DNA of 52,473 nucleotides from Antrihabitans auranticaus (GCF_016481275.1 NZ_JAEMNW010000016.1:1-52473); one strand, 5' to 3'. Shown: positions 17,200 through 26,343, numbered from the stretch's first letter. Numbers and translations are program-made. The notes: a model not told the origin generated them from the letters alone.

Positions 17200-18233
17200 T
17201 CGAAGACAGCTCGAACGGTGTCGGTCACTGGCAGCGATTGACACGCAAGGCGCACGCCTTTGTCGAGGTCGTACTTGTCGAGCGTGTCGTTGGCGAGCAT
17301 CCGGACCTCGCCGGAGACGAGCGTGAATGCACAACCGCCACAGGAACCTTCGCGGCAGACGTACGGCGCGTCGATCCCCTCCCGCAAAAGCACGTCGAGC
17401 AAAGGGGTCTGGCGTGGCCACGACACAACATGCTCGTCGCCGTCCACTTCGGCCGTCACGGTCGCCACATCCGATCCGACCGGCTCGACCGAGGCAATCG
17501 GTGTGTCGAACGCATCCGACGACAGCGATACGAACACCTCTTTGTGGATCCGGTCGCGACTCACACCAGCGGCAGACAACGCCGACTCGGCGACGGCCAT
17601 GAACGGCGCCGGCCCACACAGATAGGCGCGAGAGTTCTTGGGCACGGTCAATTCTGCGCGCAAACTCTCCGGGGTCGGTCGACCCTTGTCGCTCTCCAGC
17701 CAGTGCTGAACAGAGAGCCGTTTCGCAAACTTGCGTTGCAGTTCGGCCAATTCGGCGGCGAAGATGACCGAGTCACTGTCACGGTTCGCGTAGACCAGTT
17801 GGACACGGTTGCGATGCTCGGTGAGCGCAGTCTTGAGAATCGACATGACGGGAGTGATCCCGCTTCCGGCGGCGATCAGCACGAACGGTGCATCCCACTG
17901 CTTCGGAACGAAAACTCCTGCCGGACGCAAGGATTCGAGCTTCAATCCCGGTACCGCGTTGTCGCACAACCAATTCGACGCGAGCCCGTCGACCGTTCGC
18001 TTCACCGTGATCTGCGGATACCGGTCCAGCGCGGGCGCGCTCGAGAGCGAGTAGCAGCGCGATACCGCACCTTCCCCGCCGGGTATCCGCAAGGTCAGAA
18101 ATTGACCCGGCTGATAGCGGAAGCCTGCCTCACCCCTGGGGAGGTCGAACTCCAGGGAAACGGCGTCATGGGTCTCCCTGATCACCCGCCTCACTTCGAG
18201 CGTGTGCCCGGTCGCTGTCGCAGCTGTGGTCAT
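17193..18233 (-). CDS. Ferredoxin-type NAD(P)H oxidoreductase (KshB/Hmp-like: FAD, NAD and plant-type [2Fe-2S] domains)
   Basis: 346 residues from the ATG at 18233 with a GGAAGGG ribosome site. FAD domain: RCYSLSS at 59-65. NAD domain: GSGITP at 123-128. C-terminal [2Fe-2S] ferredoxin: Cys293, 298, 301 and 331. Such single-chain reductases drive oxygenases, for example the 3-ketosteroid 9-alpha-hydroxylase. No Rieske oxygenase is nearby. The divergent operon encodes a ferritin-like diiron protein, a plausible electron acceptor. The reductase module of the fusion at 30056-32401 is clearly homologous (both share YANRD-x-DSV). Confidence 0.9.
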   Translation of the reverse strand: MTTAATATGHTLEVRRVIRETHDAVSLEFDLPRGEAGFRYQPGQFLTLRIPGGEGAVSRCYSLSSAPALDRYPQITVKRTVDGLASNWLCDNAVPGLKLESLRPAGVFVPKQWDAPFVLIAAGSGITPVMSILKTALTEHRNRVQLVYANRDSDSVIFAAELAELQRKFAKRLSVQHWLESDKGRPTPESLRAELTVPKNSRAYLCGPAPFMAVAESALSAAGVSRDRIHKEVFVSLSSDAFDTPIASVEPVGSDVATVTAEVDGDEHVVSWPRQTPLLDVLLREGIDAPYVCREGSCGGCAFTLVSGEVRMLANDTLDKYDLDKGVRLACQSLPVTDTVRAVFDQ

Positions 18234-18275
18234 TTCACGGCCCTTCCGTTCGTGTCCACATAAGTGTGAACGACG

Positions 18276-18301
18276 AATGTGCCATTGACAACTGGCACAT
18301 T
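18276..18301. promoter_or_regulatory. Perfect 9-bp inverted repeat between divergent reductase and hydrolase genes
   Basis: AATGTGCCA (18276-18284), spacer TTGACAAC, then TGGCACATT (18293-18301). The spacer contains a TTGACA -35-like hexamer reading right. Reading left, TTGTCA is followed 17 bp later by CACACT, a weak -10. A second imperfect dyad (CACA-TAAG-TGTG at 18257-18268) lies alongside. The placement suits an operator that controls both directions. The regulator is unknown; the MerR-type protein at 22775 is one candidate. Confidence 0.65.
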
Positions 18302-18321
18302 GAACATGCAAGCTTTGCGGC

Positions 18322-19335
18322 ATGACGAAAATCGGGTCAACGGAGACCTCTCGTTCGGCACTTGTCCATCCACCTGCCCTGCCGGAGTCAGCGTCGCTGC
18401 TCTCGCAGATCGCGGCGGACGCCACCTCGCTCGCAATGCGACCGATTCACTCGGCGTTGCCGATGAACCGCGCCGGAGTCTGGGCCGGCAGGCAGCTCGT
18501 CAAGTCGTTCATGACGACGCTGGGACCGCCCCTACCAGGCACAACAGTCGTCCCGGTCCGGCTTGGCCAGGTCGTGGGCGAATGGGTGCGGGCACCCGGA
18601 GTGCAGCAGGGCACACGTGCCGTCTACTACGTCCACGGCAGCGGATACGTCATCTGCTCGGCCCGAACCCATCGCGGGCTGGCCTCGCGGCTGTCGAAGT
18701 CGACAGGTTTGCCGGTGTTCGTCGTCGATTACCGCCTCGCGCCAGAACACCGCTTCCCCACCGCCGCCGACGACGTCGAAGCCGGTTACCGCTGGTTGCT
18801 CGACTGCGGTTTCGCCGGCAACGACATCGTGATCGCCGGTGATTCGGCCGGATGTCACCTCACGCTCGACCTCCTGCTCGAGAACGCCCGCACAGGGGTC
18901 CAGCAGCCCGCGGGTGTCGCGATGTTCTCACCTCTTCTCGATCTGACCTTCGAGCTGGCGGCGCAGCAAGAACGCGTTCGCAAGGATCCGATGATCACCT
19001 CGCGCGCCGCGCGCGACCTGGTCAGCCAATACACGGTCGGCCAATCCGACGACAACCCACGCCTACGGCTCGACATTCCGCACGGCACCATCCTCCCGCC
19101 GATCCTGGTCCAGGCAGGAGGCGCGGAAATGCTCAGCGCCGATGCGCGCGAACTACAGCGCATCGTGCGCGCCGCCGGCGGTCACTGCGAACTGGAAATC
19201 TGGCCTGGCCAGATGCACGTCTTCCAGGCACTGCCGCTGCTGATCCCCGAAGCGACGTCTGCGCTGCGGCGCGTCGCGACATTCCTCGCCGAATCGTTGC
19301 ATCGCTCGGCCACGGCAGTGCAGGAAGTGAGCTGA
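18322..19335 (+). CDS. Alpha/beta hydrolase, hormone-sensitive-lipase family (LipR-like)
   Basis: 337 residues. The oxyanion motif is HGSG (105-108, in place of the usual HGGG), the segment YRLAPEHRFPTA is typical of the family, and the nucleophile is Ser175 in GDSAG. A C-terminal His is in QMHVFQ. At the catalytic acid position, where relatives have Asp, the sequence reads GGAEML, so a neighbouring Glu or Asp would have to serve. It is first in an operon with an SDR, a diiron protein and a monooxygenase, matching the lipR-sadH-mymA gene content in mycobacteria. A role as esterase, for example on esters made by the Baeyer-Villiger enzyme, is inferred. Confidence 0.85.
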   Translation: MTKIGSTETSRSALVHPPALPESASLLSQIAADATSLAMRPIHSALPMNRAGVWAGRQLVKSFMTTLGPPLPGTTVVPVRLGQVVGEWVRAPGVQQGTRAVYYVHGSGYVICSARTHRGLASRLSKSTGLPVFVVDYRLAPEHRFPTAADDVEAGYRWLLDCGFAGNDIVIAGDSAGCHLTLDLLLENARTGVQQPAGVAMFSPLLDLTFELAAQQERVRKDPMITSRAARDLVSQYTVGQSDDNPRLRLDIPHGTILPPILVQAGGAEMLSADARELQRIVRAAGGHCELEIWPGQMHVFQALPLLIPEATSALRRVATFLAESLHRSATAVQEVS

Positions 19336-19337
19336 TC

Positions 19338-20234
19338 ATGTTCGGACTCCACAATCTCTTCGGCGGCGGCGATCGCCTGTCGCACAACGCAAAAGCCGTC
19401 GTCACCGGTGCAGGTAGCGGAATCGGCAGGGCATTCGCACTGGAACTCGCTGCGCGCGGGGGTGAGGTCATCTGCGCCGACATCGATCTCGAGCGTGCGG
19501 AAGAGACGGTGCGGCTGATCGAGCGCACGCACAACGGCACCGCGCACGCATACTTCTGCGATGTGTCGCGCCGTGACGACATGGAAAACCTTGCGCTGCA
19601 TACCGAAATGACCTTCGCGGGCCCGCCGACCCTGGTGATCAACAACGCGGGCGTCGGTATCGGCGGAACACCGGTCGGCGAGGTCGGCCTCGACAACTGG
19701 GAATGGGCGCTCGGCATCAACCTGTGGGGCGTTGTGTACGGCTGCGAACTCTTCACGCCGCAGATGCGTGCCGCGGGTCGCGGCGGCGTCATCAACGTTG
19801 CCTCCGCGGCGGGTTTCGCAGCAGCGCCGGGGATGGCGGCGTACAACACCTCGAAGGCCGCCGTGCTGTCACTGTCGGAAACGATGGCCGCCGAACTGCA
19901 AGGCAGCGGCGTCAACGTCACGGTCCTGTGCCCGACCTTCGTGAAGACCAACGTCGCACGCGACGGGCGAATCACGGCAGAGTCGTCCAAGTTGGCCGAC
20001 ACCCTGATGCGGTGGACCGGCTTCTCCCCCGACAGCGTCGCGAAGACAACGCTCGACGCTCATGACAAGGGCCGCCTCTACGTGCTGCCCCAATTGGATG
20101 CCAACGTCGTATGGCACCTCAAACGCCATCTTCCCGCGCAATACACCTATGGGCTCGGTTTGCTGAATCGCTTACTGCCCCAATCAGAACCAGCACACGA
20201 ACCTATTTCGTCTTCCGACAGAACAGGAGTCTGA
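19338..20234 (+). CDS. Short-chain dehydrogenase/reductase (SadH-like)
   Basis: 298 residues. The NAD(P) motif TGAGSGIG (about 21-28), the NNAG motif, and the active-site YxxxK as YNTSK are all present. The C-terminal extension ending LNRLLPQSE is typical of SadH-type SDRs. The start ATG is 2 bp after the stop of the hydrolase and the diiron gene follows one base after its stop, so the operon is tightly packed. It would interconvert an alcohol and ketone, consistent with a Baeyer-Villiger route from alcohol to ketone to ester. Confidence 0.9.
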   Translation: MFGLHNLFGGGDRLSHNAKAVVTGAGSGIGRAFALELAARGGEVICADIDLERAEETVRLIERTHNGTAHAYFCDVSRRDDMENLALHTEMTFAGPPTLVINNAGVGIGGTPVGEVGLDNWEWALGINLWGVVYGCELFTPQMRAAGRGGVINVASAAGFAAAPGMAAYNTSKAAVLSLSETMAAELQGSGVNVTVLCPTFVKTNVARDGRITAESSKLADTLMRWTGFSPDSVAKTTLDAHDKGRLYVLPQLDANVVWHLKRHLPAQYTYGLGLLNRLLPQSEPAHEPISSSDRTGV

Positions 20235-20235
20235 C

Positions 20236-21159
20236 ATGAACACGACTTTCGATTTCGACGACATGCTTGCCAAGATCAAGGACCGCCAGTGGGCCCTTGC
20301 CGACATCGACTGGGACGCACCGGGTGCGGAGACCCTGAGCCCTGAGCTGCACGCGAAACTCAAGCCCTTCATGGCCGACCTGATGTGGATCGAGAACGTC
20401 GGCGCGCGCGGGTTCGCCGCAATGGCGCAAAAAGCACCGACCGAAACCCTCAAGGACATCTACCGGCACTTCCACGCCGAAGAGCAGCGGCACGCGAACG
20501 CCGAACTCGCCCTGATGAAGCGCTGGGGCATGCTCGACGGCGACAAGATTCCCGAGCCCAACATCAACGTCAAGCTCGTCATCGACTTCCTCGACCGATA
20601 CTCCGACGGAATGTCGCTGTCGTTCCTCGGCACCGTCATCCCGATGCTCGAGGTCGCCCTCGACGGTGCGCTGATCAAGTTCATCACTGACGAGGTACCG
20701 GACCCGATCGCCCAGGAAGTGTTCAAGAAGATCAACTCCGACGAATCCCGGCATCTCGCCACGGACTACGCGGTCATGGATCTGCTCGGGCACGCCAAGG
20801 CGCGCAAGCTGTTCATCGATCTCGTCGGTGGCTGGCTGAACCCGTCACTGATGATCGGAATCCTCAGCTACGTACCGCTTCTCAACAAGATGCGCGACAA
20901 CATCGTCGAGATGGGTGTCGACGAGGAGCGCCTGTACGGCGCCATGAGGCGGTTCCGCGCAGTGGGCGAACGCAGCCCGGCGGCAAACCGGGTGCCCATG
21001 TACCAGATCGTGAAGTTCCACGGCAATATGGTCATCAACCGCAATCACCCGTATCACATCCTGGCGGATGCACTGGTCAAGCTGACCGCGCACTTCCCAG
21101 CCCGGTTGCTCGCGCAGCCGACGTGGTCCAAGGGCCTGACCTACGAGCCGGCCGCATGA
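20236..21159 (+). CDS. Ferritin-like diiron-carboxylate protein
   Basis: 307 residues, mostly helical. A full diiron ligand set can be read: Glu53 (WIENVG), Glu83 and His86 (EEQRH), Glu139 (MLEVAL), Glu170 and His173 (DESRH). That is the E, ExxH, E, ExxH pattern of carboxylate-bridged diiron oxygenases and desaturases. Database names for such proteins may be vague (metal-dependent hydrolase or reductase); the ligand pattern argues for an oxygen-activating enzyme. Its N-terminus shares the motif DIDWxAP with the AurF-like fusion at 30056. The divergent FAD/[2Fe-2S] reductase is the likely electron donor. The 3' end overlaps the monooxygenase start by 4 bp. Confidence 0.75.
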   Translation: MNTTFDFDDMLAKIKDRQWALADIDWDAPGAETLSPELHAKLKPFMADLMWIENVGARGFAAMAQKAPTETLKDIYRHFHAEEQRHANAELALMKRWGMLDGDKIPEPNINVKLVIDFLDRYSDGMSLSFLGTVIPMLEVALDGALIKFITDEVPDPIAQEVFKKINSDESRHLATDYAVMDLLGHAKARKLFIDLVGGWLNPSLMIGILSYVPLLNKMRDNIVEMGVDEERLYGAMRRFRAVGERSPAANRVPMYQIVKFHGNMVINRNHPYHILADALVKLTAHFPARLLAQPTWSKGLTYEPAA

Positions 21160-22673
21160 GTACCGCGACGCCACTCGACGTGGCCATCATCGGCGGCGGC
21201 TTTGCCGGCATCGGCACTGCAATTCGGTTGAAACAGAAGGGAATCTCCAACTTCGCGATCTTCGAGCGCGGTGCGCGGGTCGGCGGAACCTGGCGGGACA
21301 ACACCTATCCCGGCGCGGCATGCGACATCCCGTCACGGCTGTATTCCTACAGTTTCGCGCCGAATCCGAACTGGTCGCACACGTATTCCGGGAGCGAGGA
21401 GATTCTCGGCTACATCGATCGGATGGTCGACGATTTCGCTCTCCTCCCCCATATCCAGTTTGGGCACAACATCACCGGGGTCGAGTTCGACGAGGCCACG
21501 GGCCTCTGGACCATCGCCGCCGCAGGGCGCAAGCGCAATGTCAAGGCACGTTCGGTCGTGGTGGCCTCCGGCCCGCTGGCCAACGCGAGCCTGCCTGCGA
21601 TCCGCGGCATCGAGACGTACGAGGGTCACAAGATCCACAGTGCACGCTGGGATCACGACTACGACTTCACCGGTAAGAAGGTCGCGGTCGTCGGCACCGG
21701 CGCGAGTGGCGTGCAGATCATCCCCGAACTCGTCGAGCGGGCGGCGTCGGTCAAGGTGTTTCAGCGCACGCCCGGCTGGGTCCTGCCGCGGTTCAACCGC
21801 AAGACCAATGGCCTGATGAAGCAGGTCTATCGGGACATCCCCGCCACCGAGTCGCTCGCGCGGCAAGCCTGGTTCTGGGGACACGAATCGGTCGCCCTCG
21901 GCGTCGTGTGGAACACCCCGCTCACCCGAGTGGTCGAGATGGTCGGTAAAGCGCACCTTCGTGCCCAGGTCAAGGACCCGTGGTTGCGCAGGCAGCTCAC
22001 TCCGGACTTCCGCGCCGGCTGCAAACGCCTGCTCATGACAAGCGACTACTACCCCGCCCTGCAGCGCGACAATTGCACGCTCGTCACGTGGCCGATCGCG
22101 CGGATCTCGGAGAAGGGCATCCGCACGGTCGAGGGCATCGAGCACCAATTCGACTGCATCGTGTTCGCCACGGGTTTCGACGTCTCCAAGACGGGAACGC
22201 CGATTCCGATCGTCGGCAGGCACGGTCGCGTTTTGTCGGACGAATGGAGTGGCGGCGCCTACGCGTACAAGAGCGTGGCGGTTGCGGGTTACCCGAATCT
22301 GTTCTTCACCTTCGGACCGAACTCGGGTCCGGGGCACAATTCGGCGCTCGTCTACATGGAGGCCCAGATCGACTACCTCACCGACGGCATCCACACGCTG
22401 CTCGAGCAGAATCTGCAGACCATCGACGTGCGCCGCGATCTGCAGGACCGCTACAACGAGCGACTCCAGAAGAAGCTCGCTGCCACGACCTGGAACTCGG
22501 GTTGCAAGAGCTGGTACCTGACCGAGGACGGTTTCAACCCGTCGATGTTCCCCGGTTTCGGCACACAGTTCGCGAATCAGTTGGCGACCTTCGAACTCGG
22601 CGACTACATCGCAACGTCTGCCGAGAACGCGCCGACCAGGCATATTCCACGCGCTGCCCCTGCGCTCGGCTAA
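21156..22673 (+). CDS. Flavin monooxygenase, Baeyer-Villiger type (MymA-like)
   Basis: 505 residues. An N-terminal FAD motif (IIGGGFAGIG, 11-20), a second nucleotide motif (VVGTGASGVQ), and between them the Baeyer-Villiger fingerprint in the form YEGHKIHSARWDHD. It would insert oxygen next to a ketone, or oxidise N/S atoms, using NADPH and O2. The start ATG at 21156 overlaps the diiron gene stop. Gene order (LipR-like, SadH-like, diiron, MymA-like) points to a shared pathway for a lipid or ketone. The physiological substrate is not visible. Confidence 0.88.
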   Translation: MSTATPLDVAIIGGGFAGIGTAIRLKQKGISNFAIFERGARVGGTWRDNTYPGAACDIPSRLYSYSFAPNPNWSHTYSGSEEILGYIDRMVDDFALLPHIQFGHNITGVEFDEATGLWTIAAAGRKRNVKARSVVVASGPLANASLPAIRGIETYEGHKIHSARWDHDYDFTGKKVAVVGTGASGVQIIPELVERAASVKVFQRTPGWVLPRFNRKTNGLMKQVYRDIPATESLARQAWFWGHESVALGVVWNTPLTRVVEMVGKAHLRAQVKDPWLRRQLTPDFRAGCKRLLMTSDYYPALQRDNCTLVTWPIARISEKGIRTVEGIEHQFDCIVFATGFDVSKTGTPIPIVGRHGRVLSDEWSGGAYAYKSVAVAGYPNLFFTFGPNSGPGHNSALVYMEAQIDYLTDGIHTLLEQNLQTIDVRRDLQDRYNERLQKKLAATTWNSGCKSWYLTEDGFNPSMFPGFGTQFANQLATFELGDYIATSAENAPTRHIPRAAPALG

Positions 22674-22774
22674 TGTCGGCCTTTCACGTCGCGCCCGTGC
22701 CCGTGGTCCTCGGTAGAACGGGGGCACGGGCGCTACGCGTCATCGGCGTACGGCCGGGAGCGTGGAAGGGGTCG

Positions 22775-23551
22775 ATGAAGATGGTCGAATACCGCATCGA
22801 CGACCTCGCACGCGCGGCCAACACCACCACGCGTAATGTCCGCGCCTATCTCGAGCGCGGTCTGCTACCGCCGTCCACGAAACGAGACGGCCGGGCGCTC
22901 CTCTACGACGACAGCCACCTCGAGCGTTTGAAGATCATCGACGCGCTGCTGCAACGCGGCTTCACCACAGCGCACATCGCCGACTTCATCACCAGCTGGG
23001 AGACCGGGAAGAACCTCACCGAAATCCTCGGTCTGCAGCACGCTGTCACCGCCGCCTGGGGCAGCGAGCAAGCCGACGAAGCGCTCGAAGTACCGCGCGA
23101 ACTCGTCGACACCTTCCTCGGTTCGACGGACGGAAAGATCCTCGACCGGCTGAGCGCGATGGGCCTTGCCCGGCAGGAAGACGAGAAGGTGATTTTCACC
23201 GAGCCGAAGCTCCTGGAAGCGTTCGGCGAACTGCACACGTACGGCTTCGAGCTGGGCAGCATCGTCGAGCTGTACTCGGCGGTCACCGACCGCGTCGACG
23301 ACATCGCCCAGATGATGATCGACGAAGCGAAAACGCAGATCACGCGGCAGTTCGGTGTCGGCTGGCTCCCGGCCGACGACGAGGACGTCACGAATACGAC
23401 GGCAATGTTGAACAACCTTCGCGAAATCGGGACCACCGTGGTCCACGCGCGGTTGGCGCAGGCACTCGAACGCACACTCCACAACGTCCTCGGCGACTAC
23501 CTCGCGGCCGCGGCAGCCAAACACGCAACCGGAGAGCAGCCCCGGCAGTAA
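22775..23551 (+). CDS. MerR-family transcriptional regulator
   Basis: 258 residues. The N-terminal winged helix-turn-helix reads MVEYRIDDLARAANTTTRN then VRAYLERGLLPP, followed by the second helix region YDDSHLERLKII, the usual MerR arrangement. The C-terminal 170 residues are helical and lack the Cys pattern of metal sensors, so a lipid or other organic effector is more likely. The ATG at 22775 follows GGAAGGGG; ATG 22781 is an alternative. It closes the MymA-like operon after a 101-bp gap and may control it through the inverted repeat at 18276-18301. Confidence 0.88.
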   Translation: MKMVEYRIDDLARAANTTTRNVRAYLERGLLPPSTKRDGRALLYDDSHLERLKIIDALLQRGFTTAHIADFITSWETGKNLTEILGLQHAVTAAWGSEQADEALEVPRELVDTFLGSTDGKILDRLSAMGLARQEDEKVIFTEPKLLEAFGELHTYGFELGSIVELYSAVTDRVDDIAQMMIDEAKTQITRQFGVGWLPADDEDVTNTTAMLNNLREIGTTVVHARLAQALERTLHNVLGDYLAAAAAKHATGEQPRQ

Positions 23552-23572
23552 TTTTTGTGGGACGCTCGAGGA

Positions 23573-24697
23573 ATGGTGGCCCGGTTCATCGCCGCGATCT
23601 CGATTGCGCTCGCATTGCTCGCGTCGTCGGTCACAACCGCGCATTCCGCACCGGCGAAGAATCCCGGCGCAGTTGTGTCCGTCGGGGATCTACCGCGCGA
23701 TCAGTGGATTTCAGGCGCCCAGCAATCCCTGCTGATCGAGTACTGGTCGGTGGGGCCCACGGGCGAACCGATGCTCAGCTCGGGTTCGCTGTTCATCCCC
23801 GACGGAGTTGCGCCGACGGGCGGCTGGCCGATTCTGGCTCGTGCGCACGGAACGACCGGTGTCGGGGACGAGTGCGCGCCGACCGTCATAGGTCCTGGGC
23901 AAGAGGTCAAAGATTACATAACCCGTTGGCTCAATTCAGGATTTGCCGTCGTCGCGACCGACTACGTCGGCCTCGGCACTCCTGGGGTCCACCCGTACCT
24001 CGACGGTGCGTCCGCGGCGCACAGTGTGATCGACAGTGTTCGGGCCGCCCGCACGATCGACGACCGGCTGTCCCGCAAATGGGGCGTGATCGGAATTTCC
24101 CAGGGCGGCCATGCATCGATGTTCACCGCCCACATGGCAACCGCCGTAGCACCCGAACTCGATTTCCGGGGCACGGTGGCCATGGCACCGCCGTCGAACC
24201 TCGAATCGGTCACCCCACTGCTCGGTCCGTATGTTCCGCGGATTCCGCTCGAAGGTACGACCTCCTATTTCGCCTACGTCATGTACGGACTGCGCGCGGC
24301 GCGCCCCGACCTCGACGTCGACAGCTATCTGACCCCGCGCGGTGTCGAGGTCCTCGACCAATTGGGTGAATTGTGCATCGGCGCGGCGGACGAGATGCTC
24401 CGCGACACATCGCTGGGCGAGCTCTTCTCGCGCCCCCTGCTCGATTCGCCGCTCGTCGGTGCCCTGCACAAGATGCTGCACATTCCGACGTCGGGCTACG
24501 ACCGCCCGATCATGCTCGCGCAAGGACTCGAAGACGAAGTCGTGCCGCCGCTCTCGACCGCGAAGCTCTACGCGGAACTGCTCGCCAACCGCGTCGATGT
24601 CACACCGCGTGTCTACCCGACCGACCACATCGGATTGTTCGCCGAGTCCCAACCCGACGCAATTCGTTTCATGTTGACCGTCTTCGACATGGGGTAG
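23573..24697 (+). CDS. Secreted lipase, LIP family (second copy)
   Basis: 374 residues from an ATG at 23573 preceded by GAGGA; GTG 23576 is equally possible. The signal peptide ends near TTAHSA (about 26). Hydrolase motifs are RAHGTTGVGDECAP (oxyanion region), GISQGGH (nucleophile Ser), GLEDEVVP (acid) and TDHIG (His). It is related to the lipase at 15961-17199 and shorter by about 40 residues. It starts 21 bp after the MerR gene and could be the last gene of that transcript. Confidence 0.87.
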   Translation: MVARFIAAISIALALLASSVTTAHSAPAKNPGAVVSVGDLPRDQWISGAQQSLLIEYWSVGPTGEPMLSSGSLFIPDGVAPTGGWPILARAHGTTGVGDECAPTVIGPGQEVKDYITRWLNSGFAVVATDYVGLGTPGVHPYLDGASAAHSVIDSVRAARTIDDRLSRKWGVIGISQGGHASMFTAHMATAVAPELDFRGTVAMAPPSNLESVTPLLGPYVPRIPLEGTTSYFAYVMYGLRAARPDLDVDSYLTPRGVEVLDQLGELCIGAADEMLRDTSLGELFSRPLLDSPLVGALHKMLHIPTSGYDRPIMLAQGLEDEVVPPLSTAKLYAELLANRVDVTPRVYPTDHIGLFAESQPDAIRFMLTVFDMG

Positions 24698-24768
24698 CCC
24701 GCCAATCTGACAGCGTGTCCGGTGCGAATCCCTTCGAGGTCGATCTACTACGACGGGAATCCACGTTC

Positions 24769-26343
24769 ATGTCAACCACGCTCACCGAACGACCGCCGCA
24801 AGAACGCCGGGTCAAGCGGCGATATACGGCAAGTGCCGTCACGGGAATCATCGCGGCAGCCGTCGTCATCGGTATCGGGGAACTGGTTTCCGTTCCGATT
24901 GCGGCCAACAGTTCGCCGTTCTTCGCGATCGGAAACACCACCGTCGACCGAGCCCCGGAATGGGCACGCAAGTTCGCGATCGACACATTCGGGACCAACG
25001 ACAAACAGGCGCTGTTCGTCGGGATGACGATCGCGATGATTCTCGCGGGCGCACTGATCGGAGTCGCCGAACGGCTGAAGAAGTGGGCCGGCGCCGCCGC
25101 GCTCGTCCTGCTGGGCTTCGTCGCCGTCTATGCGGCAATGCAGCGCGTCACCGCGGACTGGACGTATGCGATTCCGTCGATCGTCGGGGTCGTGTGCGGC
25201 GCCGCGACGCTCGTCGTGTTGATCCGCGCCCTCGATTCGCCCGAGGATGCCGAGACCGCTACTGCCACAACCTTTCTCCCGCGGCGGCGATTTCTTGCAC
25301 TTGCCGCGGCAGGGGCGGCCGTTGCCGCATCGACAGTCGTCGCCGGTAGGTACATCCGGGAGCGGCTGGTGAACATCGTTGCCGACCGCGAAAACTTCCG
25401 CCTGCCGTTCGTCAGCAACAAGGCCGAACCGATCGCACCGGGCACCGATATCAGCGTGCCGGATTCGACGTCCTTCATCACACCCAACGCGACGTTCTAC
25501 CGCATAGACACCGCCCTGCAGGTCCCCCAACTGACGACGCAGGAATGGCGGCTGAAGATCCACGGCATGGTCGACAACGAAATCACGATCGACTGGGACG
25601 ACCTGACCAAACGCGTGCCGATCGAGCGGATCATCACGCTCACGTGCGTGTCCAACGAGGTCGGCGGACCACTCGCCGGAAATGCGACCTGGATCGGTTA
25701 CCCGATCAAGGACATCCTCGATGAAGTCGGCGTGCAGGCCGATGCGGACATGCTGTTGTCGACGAGCATCGACGGCTGGACCTCGGGCACACCCGTCGAG
25801 ATTCTGCGCGACGGTCGCGACGCCATTCTCGCCGTCGCGATGAACGGCGAACCGCTACCGCTCGAGCACGGCTATCCGGTCCGCCAGGTGGTTCCCGGAC
25901 TCTACGGGTTCGTGTCGGCCACCAAGTGGGTTGTCGACTGGGAGTTCACGCGATTCGACCGGGCGGAGGCCTACTGGACGAAACGTGGCTGGGGTGACCG
26001 TGCGCCGATCAAGACCGCGTCACGAATCGACGTCCCGATGTCGCTCGCCCCGGTGGCTCCGGGTCCGGTGCTGATCGCAGGCACCGCATGGGCCCAGCAC
26101 CGGGGAATCGCCAAGGTGGAGATCAGGATCGACGACGGCCCGTGGCAGGAAGCAACGCTCGCTCCGCAGTACTCGATCGATACCTGGCGGCAGTGGACCT
26201 GGCAATGGGACGCCACCCTCGGCAACCACGTCGCGCAGGTTCGGGCGACCGATCTCGCCGGCGATGTGCAGATCGAAGAGCGCGTACCGCCCATCCCCGG
26301 CGGGTCGTCGGGCTGGCACACCCGCACGTTCATCGTTCGCTGA
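24769..26343 (+). CDS. Membrane-anchored sulfite-oxidase-like molybdopterin oxidoreductase
   Basis: 524 residues. Five hydrophobic helices precede the enzyme: about 21-45, 81-101, 106-125, 131-154 and 174-194, the last preceded by PRRRFL. The oxidoreductase_molyb domain (about 235-410) has the molybdenum ligand Cys293 in TLTCVSNEVGG, followed by a Mo-co dimerisation domain (about 420-524). The catalytic part would lie outside the membrane. No heme-binding or Fe-S motif is visible in the chain. The upstream frame is open to a GTG at 24715, but neither start has a strong ribosome site. The substrate is unknown. Confidence 0.85.
   Translation: MSTTLTERPPQERRVKRRYTASAVTGIIAAAVVIGIGELVSVPIAANSSPFFAIGNTTVDRAPEWARKFAIDTFGTNDKQALFVGMTIAMILAGALIGVAERLKKWAGAAALVLLGFVAVYAAMQRVTADWTYAIPSIVGVVCGAATLVVLIRALDSPEDAETATATTFLPRRRFLALAAAGAAVAASTVVAGRYIRERLVNIVADRENFRLPFVSNKAEPIAPGTDISVPDSTSFITPNATFYRIDTALQVPQLTTQEWRLKIHGMVDNEITIDWDDLTKRVPIERIITLTCVSNEVGGPLAGNATWIGYPIKDILDEVGVQADADMLLSTSIDGWTSGTPVEILRDGRDAILAVAMNGEPLPLEHGYPVRQVVPGLYGFVSATKWVVDWEFTRFDRAEAYWTKRGWGDRAPIKTASRIDVPMSLAPVAPGPVLIAGTAWAQHRGIAKVEIRIDDGPWQEATLAPQYSIDTWRQWTWQWDATLGNHVAQVRATDLAGDVQIEERVPPIPGGSSGWHTRTFIVR

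Noticed and set aside
17193-18233. KshB of a 3-ketosteroid 9-alpha-hydroxylase system
   Set aside because: The protein type fits, but no KshA-like Rieske oxygenase, KstR-like operator or other sterol gene is adjacent, so the specific name was not assigned.
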